A stretch of 22,639 bases of DNA from an uncultured Collinsella sp. Its GTDB lineage: Bacteria > Actinomycetota > Coriobacteriia > Coriobacteriales > Coriobacteriaceae. Below the pieces are notes generated by a model that did no database searches, was not told where the DNA came from, and was given only the letters and a program-made list of their open reading frames with translations. A program made the position numbers and the translations under genes. Positions 13,713 through 21,722 of the stretch are shown one piece after another; position 1 is the first letter of the stretch; the number at the start of each line of letters is the position of its first letter. The DNA lies in the NCBI GenBank assembly GCA_902478885.1, contig CABSMS010000026.1:1-22639 (forward strand). Reading direction: 5' to 3'.

Positions 13713-14738
13713 TTAGTTAAGGCGCTCCACAAAGAAATCTGCCATGGAGAGGAACAGCTCGCGTGCGTGCGGATCAAGCTCAACGTTCTCGATGGCCGCT
13801 TTGGCCTTAGCGGTCAGGTCGAGCGCGTAAGTGTGGGCGTAATCGATGGAGCCGGTCTCCTGGAAGATCTCCACGGCGCGTGCGAGCTGCGCGGGATCAT
13901 CGGTGCCTGAGGAAAGAATCGCCTCGACCTCGTCGTGGTGGCGCTCATCAGAGAGGGCGTGTACTGCGACAAGTGTGCGCTTGCCCTCGGTGATGTCGGT
14001 GCGGAAGTCCTTGTTGGCGGCTTCCTTGGTGCCGACAAGGTTGAGCAGGTCGTCCTGAATCTGAAAGGCAAGGCCCGTGTGCAGGCCAAAGGCGCGCAGC
14101 GCTTCGATTTGCCCATCGCTGCCGCCGCCGATAATGGCTCCGGCGGCAAGCGGCGTGGCTCCGCTGTAAAACGCGGTCTTGTGCGTCGCCATGTCCAGGT
14201 AGTCATCAACCGAGATATCAAAGCGCCCGTCACGGACCCAACCCAGGTCGAGCGCTTGACCCTCGATGGTGCGGACGATCATCTCGGTAAGCTCGTGGAG
14301 CACGCGCAGCTTCACGCCGGACTCCAGCGTGGGGTCGTCGAGAACCGTCTTGGTGACCATGGTGAGCGCCAGGTCGCCACAATTGATGGCAAGCCCCGTG
14401 CCCTCGGTAAGGTGCATGCAGGGCTTGCCTCGACGAAGCTGTCCGTTGTCGGCGATGTCGTCGTGGATCAGCGCGCCCGACTGGAAATGCTCGATGGCTG
14501 CCGCGGCGCTGCGGGCACTCTCAAAGCTACCGCCCACTGCGGTTGCGGCGAGCATGCAGATAAGCGGGCGGTGGCGCTTGCCGGCGTTGGCCGTAAAAGC
14601 CGAGAGCGGCGCGTACAGGTAGCGCTCGATATCGGCAGAGGTCGCCTGTCCGTCAAAGAACGTGGCCAGATAGTCGTTGATCTGGTCAAAGTGCTGGGCT
14701 AAAAAGCTGGTAAACGGACTGGACACGGGTTCTCGCAT
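13713..14738 (-). CDS. Polyprenyl diphosphate synthase (trans-isoprenyl diphosphate synthase family)
   Basis: The enzyme condenses isopentenyl diphosphate units onto an allylic primer to make geranylgeranyl or longer isoprenoid diphosphates for quinones or lipid carriers. The first aspartate-rich motif is at D93, D94 and D97 (LIHDDIADN), followed by LRRGKPCMH. The second is FQIQDDLLNL with D229/D230 and an asparagine (N233) in place of the usual third aspartate. GKRHRPLI near the N terminus is the substrate-binding segment. With the ATG at 14738 it has 341 residues; an in-frame ATG at 14777 would add 13 residues, and neither has a strong ribosome-binding site. Chain length and product cannot be read from sequence alone. 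It is monocistronic or loosely linked to its neighbours. Confidence 0.9.
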   Translation of the reverse strand: MREPVSSPFTSFLAQHFDQINDYLATFFDGQATSADIERYLYAPLSAFTANAGKRHRPLICMLAATAVGGSFESARSAAAAIEHFQSGALIHDDIADNGQLRRGKPCMHLTEGTGLAINCGDLALTMVTKTVLDDPTLESGVKLRVLHELTEMIVRTIEGQALDLGWVRDGRFDISVDDYLDMATHKTAFYSGATPLAAGAIIGGGSDGQIEALRAFGLHTGLAFQIQDDLLNLVGTKEAANKDFRTDITEGKRTLVAVHALSDERHHDEVEAILSSGTDDPAQLARAVEIFQETGSIDYAHTYALDLTAKAKAAIENVELDPHARELFLSMADFFVERLN

Positions 14739-14814
14739 TCTTTCTGAGGTTGCATTGATGCAATATGCAGACAACATATTGCCACATCAGGGCGTTTGGC
14801 GCGGCAGTTTTGGC

Positions 14815-14858
14815 GATTTAGGACAACGGGCGTGCGTTTGATGAAGCGTGCCTAAATC
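14815..14858 (-). repeat. Inverted repeat over the stop of the PTS-HAD gene
   Basis: GATTTAGG (14815-14822) and CCTAAATC (14851-14858) are perfect 8-bp arms that include the TAG stop of the PTS gene. There is no T run, so terminator function is uncertain. No better terminator is seen in the 110 bases between the two minus-strand genes. Confidence 0.35.
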
Positions 14859-17302
14859 AGCCTAAAATGCTCGAGCGCCGCAACGACACCGTCGTGATCG
14901 ACGGTGTCGGTCACGTAATCGGCCTTATCCTTGAGATAGTCCGGTGCGTTGCCCATCGCAATGCCGACATCGACGGCGTTCATCAGCGAGACGTCATTGC
15001 TGGCGTCGCCGATGCCGTATACGGTTCCGTGGTGGGGATCGAGGGCGTCGAGTACAGACTGGATGCCCCCGCGCTTCGTGCATTCGCGGGGCGAGATTTC
15101 GGTTACCTCGAGTTCGAGCTCGTTAAAGCACAGCAGCGGCTCAAGTGCCTTATCTTGAGCGATGTGGTTGGCGAGCGATGTAGACATCAAGATCTTGTAG
15201 GCGCTGTAATGTTGCAGCTGCGTGACTGCGTCGCCCAGGGTGCGCGCGTATCCGGGGGCATCAGGGGCATCGGCACTCATGCGCACGACGCCGTTGAGGC
15301 CCTCAAAGCGGATGACCTCGCCCGACTGCTCAAGATAGGGGGCAAGGCGCTGCAGCATGCCGGGCGTCATCGCTAAATCGCGAATCACGTGTCCCTCAAG
15401 TTCGACATAGCCACCCGCGAGGCAGACGATGCCGCCCCAGGGCAGCTCAAGAAGTTTGGGGTGGATGCAGCTGAGGGTGCGCCCTGTGCAGATAAAGGCC
15501 ATGTTGCCATTTGCAACGAAATCGCGGATGGCCTGCGAGACCGCCTCGTTGGGATAGGGGGACAGGTCTCGCTCGCTCTCGGGAAGCTCTTGTGCCACTC
15601 GAGGGTCTTGCCACGCGAGCGTGCCGTCAATGTCGAAGAAGCAGATATCGCCGTGCTTGTGGGTTGGGCTGGCGACAGGGGAGGCCGAGGCGGTGGGCAC
15701 AAATCCCGGCTCGAGGCCCATGATCTGGTCAAAATGCTCTTTAACGCGGGGAACGGAGATGCCGATGATCACCTGGGCGGTCTTGCCCGTAATGATGAGG
15801 CCCTTGGCGCCCGCCGCGACAAACGCCGCGTTATCTGCAACGATGGAAGGGTCTGCGACCTCGACGCGCAGGCGCGTGGCGCAGTTGGTTGCGCCCACAA
15901 TATTGCCAACGCCACCTAAAAGCTGAATTGCCCGCTCAGCGAGGACGTGATCTTGATCGGATCGACTATTGACCTCGTCATTGGGAGATTGCTCTTTGGC
16001 AAAGCCGCTTCCCGTTAAATGATCGATTGCCGCGCGATTGGCGACATGATCCTCGCGGCCCGGCGTCTTAAGGTCATAGATCAAGATGAGTGCTCGAAAA
16101 CTAACAAAAAAGATGAGGCTAAAGGCAAGGCCGATACCGAGTGCCAAAAGATAGGCACCGGCATGCGTGCGCATGAGCGGAATAAAGTTGAAGGCTGCCA
16201 TCTCCATGAGGCCGCCCGAGAAGATGCCGACGATGCCAAAGAGATTCATGGTTGTGGCAAGGCAAGACGATAAGACGGCGTAGAGAAAAAAGAGCCCGGG
16301 GTGGGTGAACATAAAGAGAAACTCGAGTGGCTCGGTAACGCCGCAAACCACCGAGGCGATGATGGCGGGAACAAGGATGACCCTGAGGCCGGCGCGGCGC
16401 TCTGGTTTTGCGGTGGAGTAGAACGCGGCTGCGATGGCGGGAAGGCCAAAGAGCTTGACCCAGCCGGTGGCGGTAAAACCGGCCCACGGCGCAAGTTCAT
16501 TAAGGGGGCGCGTGCTATGGGAGAGGATGGGGAGCAAGCTGCTCCACGTGGCGTAGATGCCGTCGTTAATGACCAGGTTGTCGTAGTAGATCGGCATGTA
16601 GAGCAGGTGGTGCAGCCCCATGGGCTCGAGCGCTCGCTCCAAAAGCACAAAGATGCCCACGCCAAAGGGGCCGACGCTCGTAAGTGCATGGCGCAGCGTT
16701 TCGGTCACAGCGTATACGAAGGGCACGATGGCGGCCGAGATGGCGGCAAGGGCGAACACGGCAAAAAAGCTGATGAGGTAGACCAGCGAGGAGCCCGAGA
16801 AGGTACCGAGCCAATCGGGAACCTTGGCATCGTAGAAGCGGTCATGGATGGCGACGACGGTTGCCGACACCGCCAGCGGGCCGATAATGCCGGTGTCGAG
16901 CGTCTTGATGCCGTCGATGATGGTGATGCCGCTAGCGGAGGTCAAAGACGACGGGTACTTAAGTCCAAGATTGTCTCCGCTCAGCTTAATGATTTCGCTC
17001 AAAAAGAAGCAATAGGCAAAATAGGCGACGAGAGCCTCGAGGCAGCAACGAGCCGGTTGTTTTTGGGCAAGGCCGATGGGCAGCGCTACGGCAAAAAGGA
17101 GCGGGAGGCGTTTAAAGACCGTCCACGAGCCGCGCTGGATGATGGTCCAAAAAGCGTACCAAGGGGTTCCGTATACGGCGAGATCGCCGACGATGTCCGC
17201 AGTCGTTGCGAGAGCGGAGACGCCGACCATGAGGCCTGATATAGAAAACAGCATGGCGGGCGCGAACATTGCCCCGCCAAAGCGTTGGATTTTTTGCAGC
17301 AT
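14852..17302 (-). CDS. PTS EIIC-EIIB permease fused to a C-terminal HAD (Cof-type) phosphatase
   Basis: In 816 residues, about 1-410 is a glucose/maltose-superfamily EIIC with around 10 membrane spans (LPLLFAVALPIGLA; VVCGVTEPLEFLFMF is the signature GvTEp loop). About 455-535 is an EIIB domain with the phosphorylated cysteine C474 in GATNCATRLRVEV. About 555-816 is a HAD hydrolase with D557/D559 in FFDIDGTL, CTGRTLS, and GIGDASNDVSLMNAVDVGIAMG. The permease would import and phosphorylate a sugar using phosphate from an EIIA made elsewhere; none is encoded here. The fused phosphatase could then remove the phosphate or act on a related sugar phosphate. GAAGG precedes the ATG. It is divergent from the TreR-like repressor and has a shared operator in its promoter. 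The substrate is unknown; an alpha-glucoside is a guess. Confidence 0.88.
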   Translation of the reverse strand: MLQKIQRFGGAMFAPAMLFSISGLMVGVSALATTADIVGDLAVYGTPWYAFWTIIQRGSWTVFKRLPLLFAVALPIGLAQKQPARCCLEALVAYFAYCFFLSEIIKLSGDNLGLKYPSSLTSASGITIIDGIKTLDTGIIGPLAVSATVVAIHDRFYDAKVPDWLGTFSGSSLVYLISFFAVFALAAISAAIVPFVYAVTETLRHALTSVGPFGVGIFVLLERALEPMGLHHLLYMPIYYDNLVINDGIYATWSSLLPILSHSTRPLNELAPWAGFTATGWVKLFGLPAIAAAFYSTAKPERRAGLRVILVPAIIASVVCGVTEPLEFLFMFTHPGLFFLYAVLSSCLATTMNLFGIVGIFSGGLMEMAAFNFIPLMRTHAGAYLLALGIGLAFSLIFFVSFRALILIYDLKTPGREDHVANRAAIDHLTGSGFAKEQSPNDEVNSRSDQDHVLAERAIQLLGGVGNIVGATNCATRLRVEVADPSIVADNAAFVAAGAKGLIITGKTAQVIIGISVPRVKEHFDQIMGLEPGFVPTASASPVASPTHKHGDICFFDIDGTLAWQDPRVAQELPESERDLSPYPNEAVSQAIRDFVANGNMAFICTGRTLSCIHPKLLELPWGGIVCLAGGYVELEGHVIRDLAMTPGMLQRLAPYLEQSGEVIRFEGLNGVVRMSADAPDAPGYARTLGDAVTQLQHYSAYKILMSTSLANHIAQDKALEPLLCFNELELEVTEISPRECTKRGGIQSVLDALDPHHGTVYGIGDASNDVSLMNAVDVGIAMGNAPDYLKDKADYVTDTVDHDGVVAALEHFRLI

Positions 17303-17343
17303 GTTCTGCCTTCCGAATATCGAGGCGCGTTGCGCGTGGGGAA

Positions 17344-17355
17344 ACGTTTAAACAA
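17344..17355 (-). promoter_or_regulatory. Operator 1, PTS-HAD promoter
   Basis: ACGTTTAAACAA is a palindrome-centred match to the consensus TTGTTTAAACAA. On the minus strand it lies 7 bases after a -10-like TACAAT (complement of 17363-17368), so a bound repressor would block the start of the PTS transcript. Confidence 0.6.
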
Positions 17356-17362
17356 TGGATTC

Positions 17363-17368
17363 ATTGTA
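17363..17368 (-). promoter_or_regulatory. -10 element of the PTS-HAD gene
   Basis: TACAAT on the minus strand lies about 60 bases before the PTS-HAD start codon. No good -35 is visible at 16-18 bases, so the promoter may be weak or activator-assisted. Confidence 0.4.
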
Positions 17369-17465
17369 GAGGACCAGACGATTGTCGTACCGGCAGTTTT
17401 GAGCGAAACCGATTTGGGCATGACAGAAGCCGTCAACGGTTAAATCCTGTCGCTTTACCGATATT

Positions 17466-17477
17466 CGGTTTAAACAA
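17466..17477 (+). promoter_or_regulatory. Operator 2, gntR promoter
   Basis: CGGTTTAAACAA overlaps the -35 element of the repressor's own promoter, which suggests autoregulation. Confidence 0.6.
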
Positions 17478-17496
17478 CTTTAAGAAATGCTATCGT
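17469..17496 (+). promoter_or_regulatory. Promoter of the TreR-like repressor
   Basis: TTTAAA (17469-17474) and TATCGT (17491-17496) are 16 bases apart. The same -10 TATCGT recurs at the ABC operon promoter, again with the operator lying over the -35. Confidence 0.5.
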
Positions 17497-17531
17497 GCCT
17501 AGCCGGAAATGAACAATGTAGAGGTGAAACA

Positions 17532-18251
17532 ATGCCAAAAGCGATATACGAAGGAATCTACCGAGAAATACGCTCGCGCATCATTAATGGGACCTATGCG
17601 TTTCAGGAGATGCTGCCAACCGAAGCCGAGCTGACCGCGGAATTTGGCTGCACGCGCAATACCGTCCGCCGCGCTTTGAGCATGCTGGCCGACGGGATGT
17701 TTGTGCAGCCCATACACGGCAAGGGCGTGCGCGTTATTTGGCTTAAGGGCGAAACCGACATGTTGGGCGCACTCGAAGAGGTTGAGTCGTTTGGCGAGTT
17801 TGCAAAACGCAACAATGCCGTTGCATCGACGGACGTTAAGTCCTTTGAACATTTGATTTGCACCGAGCAGCTCTCTCGTCGCCTGGGCTTTAGGGTGGGC
17901 GAGGAGCTTATTCGCGTAGTGCGTGTCCGAAGCCTCAACGGCAACGCGCGCCAAGTGGACCATGGCTATTTTTTGGCGTCAATCGCCAAGGGCCTGACCC
18001 CCGAGATCGCGGCAGATTCTATTTACGGCTATCTGGAGCACAAGCGCGGTGTCAAAGTGATGGCGAGCCGTCGTACGGTGAGTGTCGAGCTCGCCAACGA
18101 TGAAGACTGCAGCTATCTTGACCTCGGCAAATACAACTGCGTTGCCGTCATGGAGAGTCAGTCGTACACCTCGGATGGCATCTTGTTTGAGGTGACGCAC
18201 ACTCGCACACACCCCGAGATCTTCCATTACCGCGTCAATTCCAAGCGATAG
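17532..18251 (+). CDS. GntR/HutC-family transcriptional repressor, TreR-like (UTRA effector domain)
   Basis: A 239-residue regulator. Residues 1-70 are a GntR winged helix (IYREIRSRIINGTYAFQEML, then PTEAELTAEFGCTRNTVRRA, HGKGVRV). About 90-235 is a UTRA ligand-binding domain (ELIRVVRVRSLNG, DSIYGYLE, YNCVAVMESQSY). Its order and wording resemble the trehalose repressor TreR, whose effector is a sugar phosphate. The start at 17532 is set by GAGGTGA (17521-17527); an upstream in-frame ATG at 17487 lies inside the promoter. It is divergent from the PTS-HAD gene and precedes the ABC operon, and three promoters here carry a common palindrome. It is the obvious candidate for a local regulator relieved by a phosphorylated sugar from the PTS. 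The identity of the sugar is not shown. Confidence 0.88.
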   Translation: MPKAIYEGIYREIRSRIINGTYAFQEMLPTEAELTAEFGCTRNTVRRALSMLADGMFVQPIHGKGVRVIWLKGETDMLGALEEVESFGEFAKRNNAVASTDVKSFEHLICTEQLSRRLGFRVGEELIRVVRVRSLNGNARQVDHGYFLASIAKGLTPEIAADSIYGYLEHKRGVKVMASRRTVSVELANDEDCSYLDLGKYNCVAVMESQSYTSDGILFEVTHTRTHPEIFHYRVNSKR

Positions 18252-18288
18252 CCGGCTAGCTCGCAGCCTGACGAGACTCATGCCCTCA

Positions 18289-18344
18289 AAGAGAAAACGC
18301 CCGGTCAAACCGACGATGCATCGGCTTGACCGGGCGTTTTCTCT
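18289..18344 (+). terminator. Terminator after the repressor gene
   Basis: A very long GC-rich stem (AGAGAAAACGCCCGGTCAA with TTGACCGGGCGTTTTCTCT, plus an inner CCGA/TCGG) carries A and T runs at both edges. It could stop transcription from either side and insulates gntR from the ABC operon. Confidence 0.85.
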
Positions 18345-18362
18345 GCATTCGATAACAAATAA

Positions 18363-18374
18363 TTGTTTATACAA
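18363..18374 (+). promoter_or_regulatory. Operator 3, upstream of the ABC operon
   Basis: TTGTTTATACAA is a near-perfect palindrome one base from the consensus. It lies 75 bases upstream of operator 4, a spacing that would allow a DNA loop or cooperative binding. Confidence 0.55.
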
Positions 18375-18437
18375 AACTTGTCAAGTATCAAGTTGAAATT
18401 ACCGTTCACCGAAGTTTTTCTACCGCTCTAGTAATAC

Positions 18438-18449
18438 TTGTTCAAACAA
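18438..18449 (+). promoter_or_regulatory. Operator 4, ABC operon promoter
   Basis: TTGTTCAAACAA is a near-perfect palindrome that covers the -35 element, exactly as operator 2 does at the gntR promoter. Confidence 0.65.
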
Positions 18450-18469
18450 CTAGCCAAATAGCGTATCGT
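18441..18469 (+). promoter_or_regulatory. Promoter of the sugar ABC operon
   Basis: TTCAAA (18441-18446) and TATCGT (18464-18469) are 17 bases apart. The leader that follows has two small stems, GGGG-CAAAGT-CCCC (about 18484-18497) and a GGCGGC/GCCGCC stem (about 18513-18534), just before the ribosome-binding site. Confidence 0.5.
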
Positions 18470-18557
18470 ACAAATCAGCAAAAGGGGCAAAGTCCCCGAG
18501 CCAATCTCCGAAGGCGGCGGCAAAGGGTGCCGCCACGGTGTGAAAGGGTGGATTGTA

Positions 18558-19874
18558 ATGAAGAACGAAATGAGCAGAAGGCAGTTCCTGGGCTTTGCTG
18601 GTTCCGCGGCTGCGGTTCTTGGTCTGGGTCTCGTGGGCTGCGGTGGTTCTGCCGGCTCCGGCTCCTCTGCTTCTGGTGACGCTGCCGAGGTCTACTTCCT
18701 CCAATTCAAGCCCGAGGTCGACAAGGAGTGGAAGGAGATCGCCAAGGCCTATAAGAAGGAGAAGGGCGTCGAGGTCAAGATCGTGACCGCTGCCTCCAAC
18801 ACCTACGAGGAGAAGCTCAAGTCCGAGATGTCCAAGAGCTCCGCTCCGACCCTGTTCCAGGTCAACGGCCCCACCGGCCTTAAGAACTGGAAGGATTACT
18901 GCGCCGACCTGTCCGATACCAAGCTCCGCGGTGAGCTCATTGACGACTCCCTGGCTCTGCAGTCCGATGGCAAGGATCTGGGTATCGACTGGGTCCAGGA
19001 GAGCTACGGCATCATCTACAACAAGCAGCTGCTCGAGAAGGCTGGCTACAAGGCCGAGGACATCAACTCCTTCGACAAGCTGAAGGCTTGTGCCGACGAC
19101 ATCCAGGCCCGCAAGGACGAGCTTGGCATTGAGGGTGCCTTCACTTCTGCTGGCATGGATGACTCCTCCAGCTGGCGCTACACCACCCACCTCGCCAACC
19201 TCCCGCTCTACTACGAGTTCGAGAAGGAGCACAACCAGGAGGACGACGAGATCAAGGGCGAGTATCTCGACAACTTCAAGCAGATTTTCGACCTGTACAT
19301 CACCGACTCCACCTGCGATCCTTCGCAGCTTGCCTCCAAGACCGGCGACGACGCCACCAACGAGTTCGCAACCGGCAAGGCCGTCTTCTATCAGAACGGC
19401 TCCTGGGCCTACGCTGACCTCACCAAGGCCGGCATGACCGACGATCAGATTGGCATGATGCCCATCTACATCGGTGTCGACGGCGAGGAGAACCAGGGCC
19501 TGTGCTCCGGCGGCGAGAACTACTGGTGCGTCAGCTCCCAGGCTTCCGAGGATGCCCAGAAGGCCACCGAGGACTTCATGTATTGGTGCGTCACTTCTGA
19601 CACCGCCACCAGCATCATCGCTGACAAGATGGGTCTGACTGCCCCGTTCAAGAGCGCCAAGGAAACCACCAACGTCTTCTCGCAGCAGGCCGTCGCCATG
19701 GCCAAGGACGGCAAGAAGACCGTCGCTTGGGACTTCGTCTACATCCCCTCTGAGGAGTGGAAGAAGAACCTCAAGCAGGCTCTGATCGCCTATGCTGCCG
19801 ACAACAGCAAGTGGGACGGCGTCAAGAATGCCTTCGTCGATGGCTGGAAGACCGAGAAGGCTGCTTCCGAGTAA
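18558..19874 (+). CDS. Sugar ABC transporter substrate-binding lipoprotein with Tat-type signal
   Basis: A 438-residue family 1 solute-binding protein that delivers a sugar or oligosaccharide to the permeases on the outer face of the membrane. The N terminus carries a twin-arginine motif, SRRQFLGF (residues 6-13), a hydrophobic stretch and a lipobox LVGC with C28 as the lipid-anchored cysteine, followed by a Gly/Ser linker. The mature part has the usual SBP_bac_1 features (FLQFKPEVDKEWKEIAKAYK, APTLFQVNGPTGLKNW, FATGKAVFYQNGSWAYADL). The start at 18558 follows GGGTGG (18546-18551); a GTG at 18540 and an ATG at 18570 are in-frame alternatives. Codon usage is strongly biased, suggesting abundance. 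It is first in the operon, under operators 3 and 4. The substrate is unknown. Confidence 0.92.
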   Translation: MKNEMSRRQFLGFAGSAAAVLGLGLVGCGGSAGSGSSASGDAAEVYFLQFKPEVDKEWKEIAKAYKKEKGVEVKIVTAASNTYEEKLKSEMSKSSAPTLFQVNGPTGLKNWKDYCADLSDTKLRGELIDDSLALQSDGKDLGIDWVQESYGIIYNKQLLEKAGYKAEDINSFDKLKACADDIQARKDELGIEGAFTSAGMDDSSSWRYTTHLANLPLYYEFEKEHNQEDDEIKGEYLDNFKQIFDLYITDSTCDPSQLASKTGDDATNEFATGKAVFYQNGSWAYADLTKAGMTDDQIGMMPIYIGVDGEENQGLCSGGENYWCVSSQASEDAQKATEDFMYWCVTSDTATSIIADKMGLTAPFKSAKETTNVFSQQAVAMAKDGKKTVAWDFVYIPSEEWKKNLKQALIAYAADNSKWDGVKNAFVDGWKTEKAASE

Positions 19875-19905
19875 GTAGTTGCTGCCCAAGCTATCTGATT
19901 AGCGA

Positions 19906-19941
19906 CAGGGGGCGGGCAGACGTTGGTTTGCCCGCCCCCTG
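19906..19941 (+). repeat. Intercistronic hairpin between binding protein and permease
   Basis: A perfect 13-bp GC stem (19906-19918 with 19929-19941) lies 31 bases after the binding-protein stop and 20 bases before the permease start. It has no T run. It probably stabilises the upstream message so the binding protein is made in excess over the permeases, as in other SBP-first operons. Confidence 0.7.
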
Positions 19942-19961
19942 CATATTGAAAGGACCCTTCT

Positions 19962-20816
19962 ATGGGCAAAGCACTCAAGCGCTGGTGGCCGCTCTTTATG
20001 CTGCCCACGTGCCTGGCGTTTATGATCGGGTTCGTGATTCCCTTTATCCAGGGCTTCTATCTCTCGTTCTGCCAGTTTATTACCATCAACAATACGCACT
20101 TTGTCGGTATCGAGAACTACGTGCGCGCACTGTCCGATCCGCAGTTTGCCACGTCGTTCTTCTTTACCGTGGCGTTTGCCTTCCTGTCGACGGTGCTCAT
20201 CAACGTGATCGCCCTCGCCATTGCGCAGGCGCTCACCCGCAAAGCGCTCAAGGGCACCAATATCTTCCGTACGATCTTCTTTATGCCCAATCTGATCGGC
20301 GGCATCGTGCTGGGCTACATCTGGCAGATTCTGATCAACTGCCTACTCTCCAACGTGGGCGCCCAGCTCATTGCCCTTAACTCTGCTGCTGGCTTCTGGG
20401 GCCTTATCATCCTGACCCTGTGGCAGCAGGTCGGCTACATGATGATCATCTACATCGCTGGTCTGCAGTCCATTCCGTCCGACTACATCGAGGCCGCCAA
20501 GGTCGACGGTGCCACGGCATGGCAGACGTTTTGGAAGGTTAAGATCCCTAACCTGATGCCGACCATCACCATCTGCCTGTTCCTGTCCATCACCAACGGC
20601 TTTAAGCTGTTCGACCAGAACCTCGCCCTTACCGGCGGCGCCCCCGCGCACTCCACCGAGATGCTCGCCCTGAACATCTACAACACGTTCTATTCGCGTG
20701 CCGGTATCGCATGGCAGGGCATCGGTCAGGCCAAGGCGGTTATCTTCTGCATCCTGGTCGTAGCCATCTCCATGATTCAGCTTAAGGCCACGAGGTCCAA
20801 GGAGGTGCAGCAGTAA
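19962..20816 (+). CDS. Sugar ABC transporter permease (MalF/UgpA type)
   Basis: A 284-residue inner-membrane permease with about six membrane spans. The EAA loop that docks the ATPase is DYIEAAKVDGATAWQTFWKV followed by KIPNLMP, in the usual place about 90 residues from the end. AAAGGA (19949-19954) precedes the ATG. The stop codon overlaps the ATG of the second permease by one base (TAATG), so the two halves of the heterodimer are translationally coupled. Confidence 0.94.
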   Translation: MGKALKRWWPLFMLPTCLAFMIGFVIPFIQGFYLSFCQFITINNTHFVGIENYVRALSDPQFATSFFFTVAFAFLSTVLINVIALAIAQALTRKALKGTNIFRTIFFMPNLIGGIVLGYIWQILINCLLSNVGAQLIALNSAAGFWGLIILTLWQQVGYMMIIYIAGLQSIPSDYIEAAKVDGATAWQTFWKVKIPNLMPTITICLFLSITNGFKLFDQNLALTGGAPAHSTEMLALNIYNTFYSRAGIAWQGIGQAKAVIFCILVVAISMIQLKATRSKEVQQ

Positions 20817-21655
20817 TGAAACGCGATAAGGCTCTTAACCGCGCGCTCTCGATTTTCTTTACGATTCTGTCGCTCGCGTGGATCTACCCCGTGTTCATGA
20901 TTGCGCTCAATTCCTTTAAAAAGGCAACTGCAATCAGCACCACCACGGCATTCGATTTGCTCACGCCCGAGACGTTCAACGGCCTCGCAAACTACATGCA
21001 TGCCCTTAACGAGCAGGGCTTTGCTTCGGCATTTATGTACTCGCTCATCATCACGGTCACGTCGGTCGTGCTGATTCTGGTGTGCTGCTCCATGTGTGCT
21101 TGGTACGTAGTGCGCGTCAACAGCAAGATCTCGAACTTCTTCTATTACCTGTTCGTCTTCTCGATGGTCGTGCCCTTCCAGATGCTCATGTTCACGCTGT
21201 CCAATTTGGCGGACCGCATCGGCTTCAACACGCCGTTCAACATCTGCTTTATCTACCTCGGCTTTGGCGCGGGCCTGGCGGTCTTTATGTTCGCCGGCTT
21301 TGTAAAGAACATCCCGCTCGAGATCGAAGAGGCGGCCATGATCGACGGCTGCAACCCGGTCCAGGTGTTCTTTAAGATCGTCCTTCCCATCATGAAGCCC
21401 ACCTATCTTTCGGTCGGCATCCTCGAGACCATGTGGGTCTGGAACGACTATCTGCTGCCCTACCTCACTCTCGACTCCACCAAGTACAAGACCATTCCTA
21501 TCTTGATCCAGTACTTCCGCGGCGGCTACGGCCACGTCGAGCTCGGCCCCATGATGGCCTGCATCATGATGGTCGTTATCCCCATCGTCATCATGTACAT
21601 CCTCTGCCAGAAGTACATCATCGACGGCGTGGTGGCAGGTGCCGTCAAGGGCTGA
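20816..21655 (+). CDS. Sugar ABC transporter permease (MalG/UgpE type)
   Basis: A 279-residue partner permease with about six membrane spans. The EAA loop reads LEIEEAAMIDGCNPVQVFFK and then IVLPIMKPT. The N terminus (WIYPVFMIALNSFKK) and the C-terminal YIIDGVVAGAVKG are typical of MalG-type subunits. It overlaps the upstream permease stop by one base and is followed after 67 bases by the ATPase gene. Confidence 0.94.
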   Translation: MKRDKALNRALSIFFTILSLAWIYPVFMIALNSFKKATAISTTTAFDLLTPETFNGLANYMHALNEQGFASAFMYSLIITVTSVVLILVCCSMCAWYVVRVNSKISNFFYYLFVFSMVVPFQMLMFTLSNLADRIGFNTPFNICFIYLGFGAGLAVFMFAGFVKNIPLEIEEAAMIDGCNPVQVFFKIVLPIMKPTYLSVGILETMWVWNDYLLPYLTLDSTKYKTIPILIQYFRGGYGHVELGPMMACIMMVVIPIVIMYILCQKYIIDGVVAGAVKG

Positions 21656-21722
21656 TGCCGTAACTGTTTTGCAAGTTTCTGCGGCGCCCTCAACATGGTG
21701 CCGCATATCGAAAGGTAAAGAC

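Noticed and set aside
18450..19889. 479-codon frame antisense to the sugar-binding protein gene
   Set aside because: It mirrors a highly biased real gene with Tat signal, lipobox and operators. The translation is leucine/valine/glycine repetitive and matches nothing known to me.
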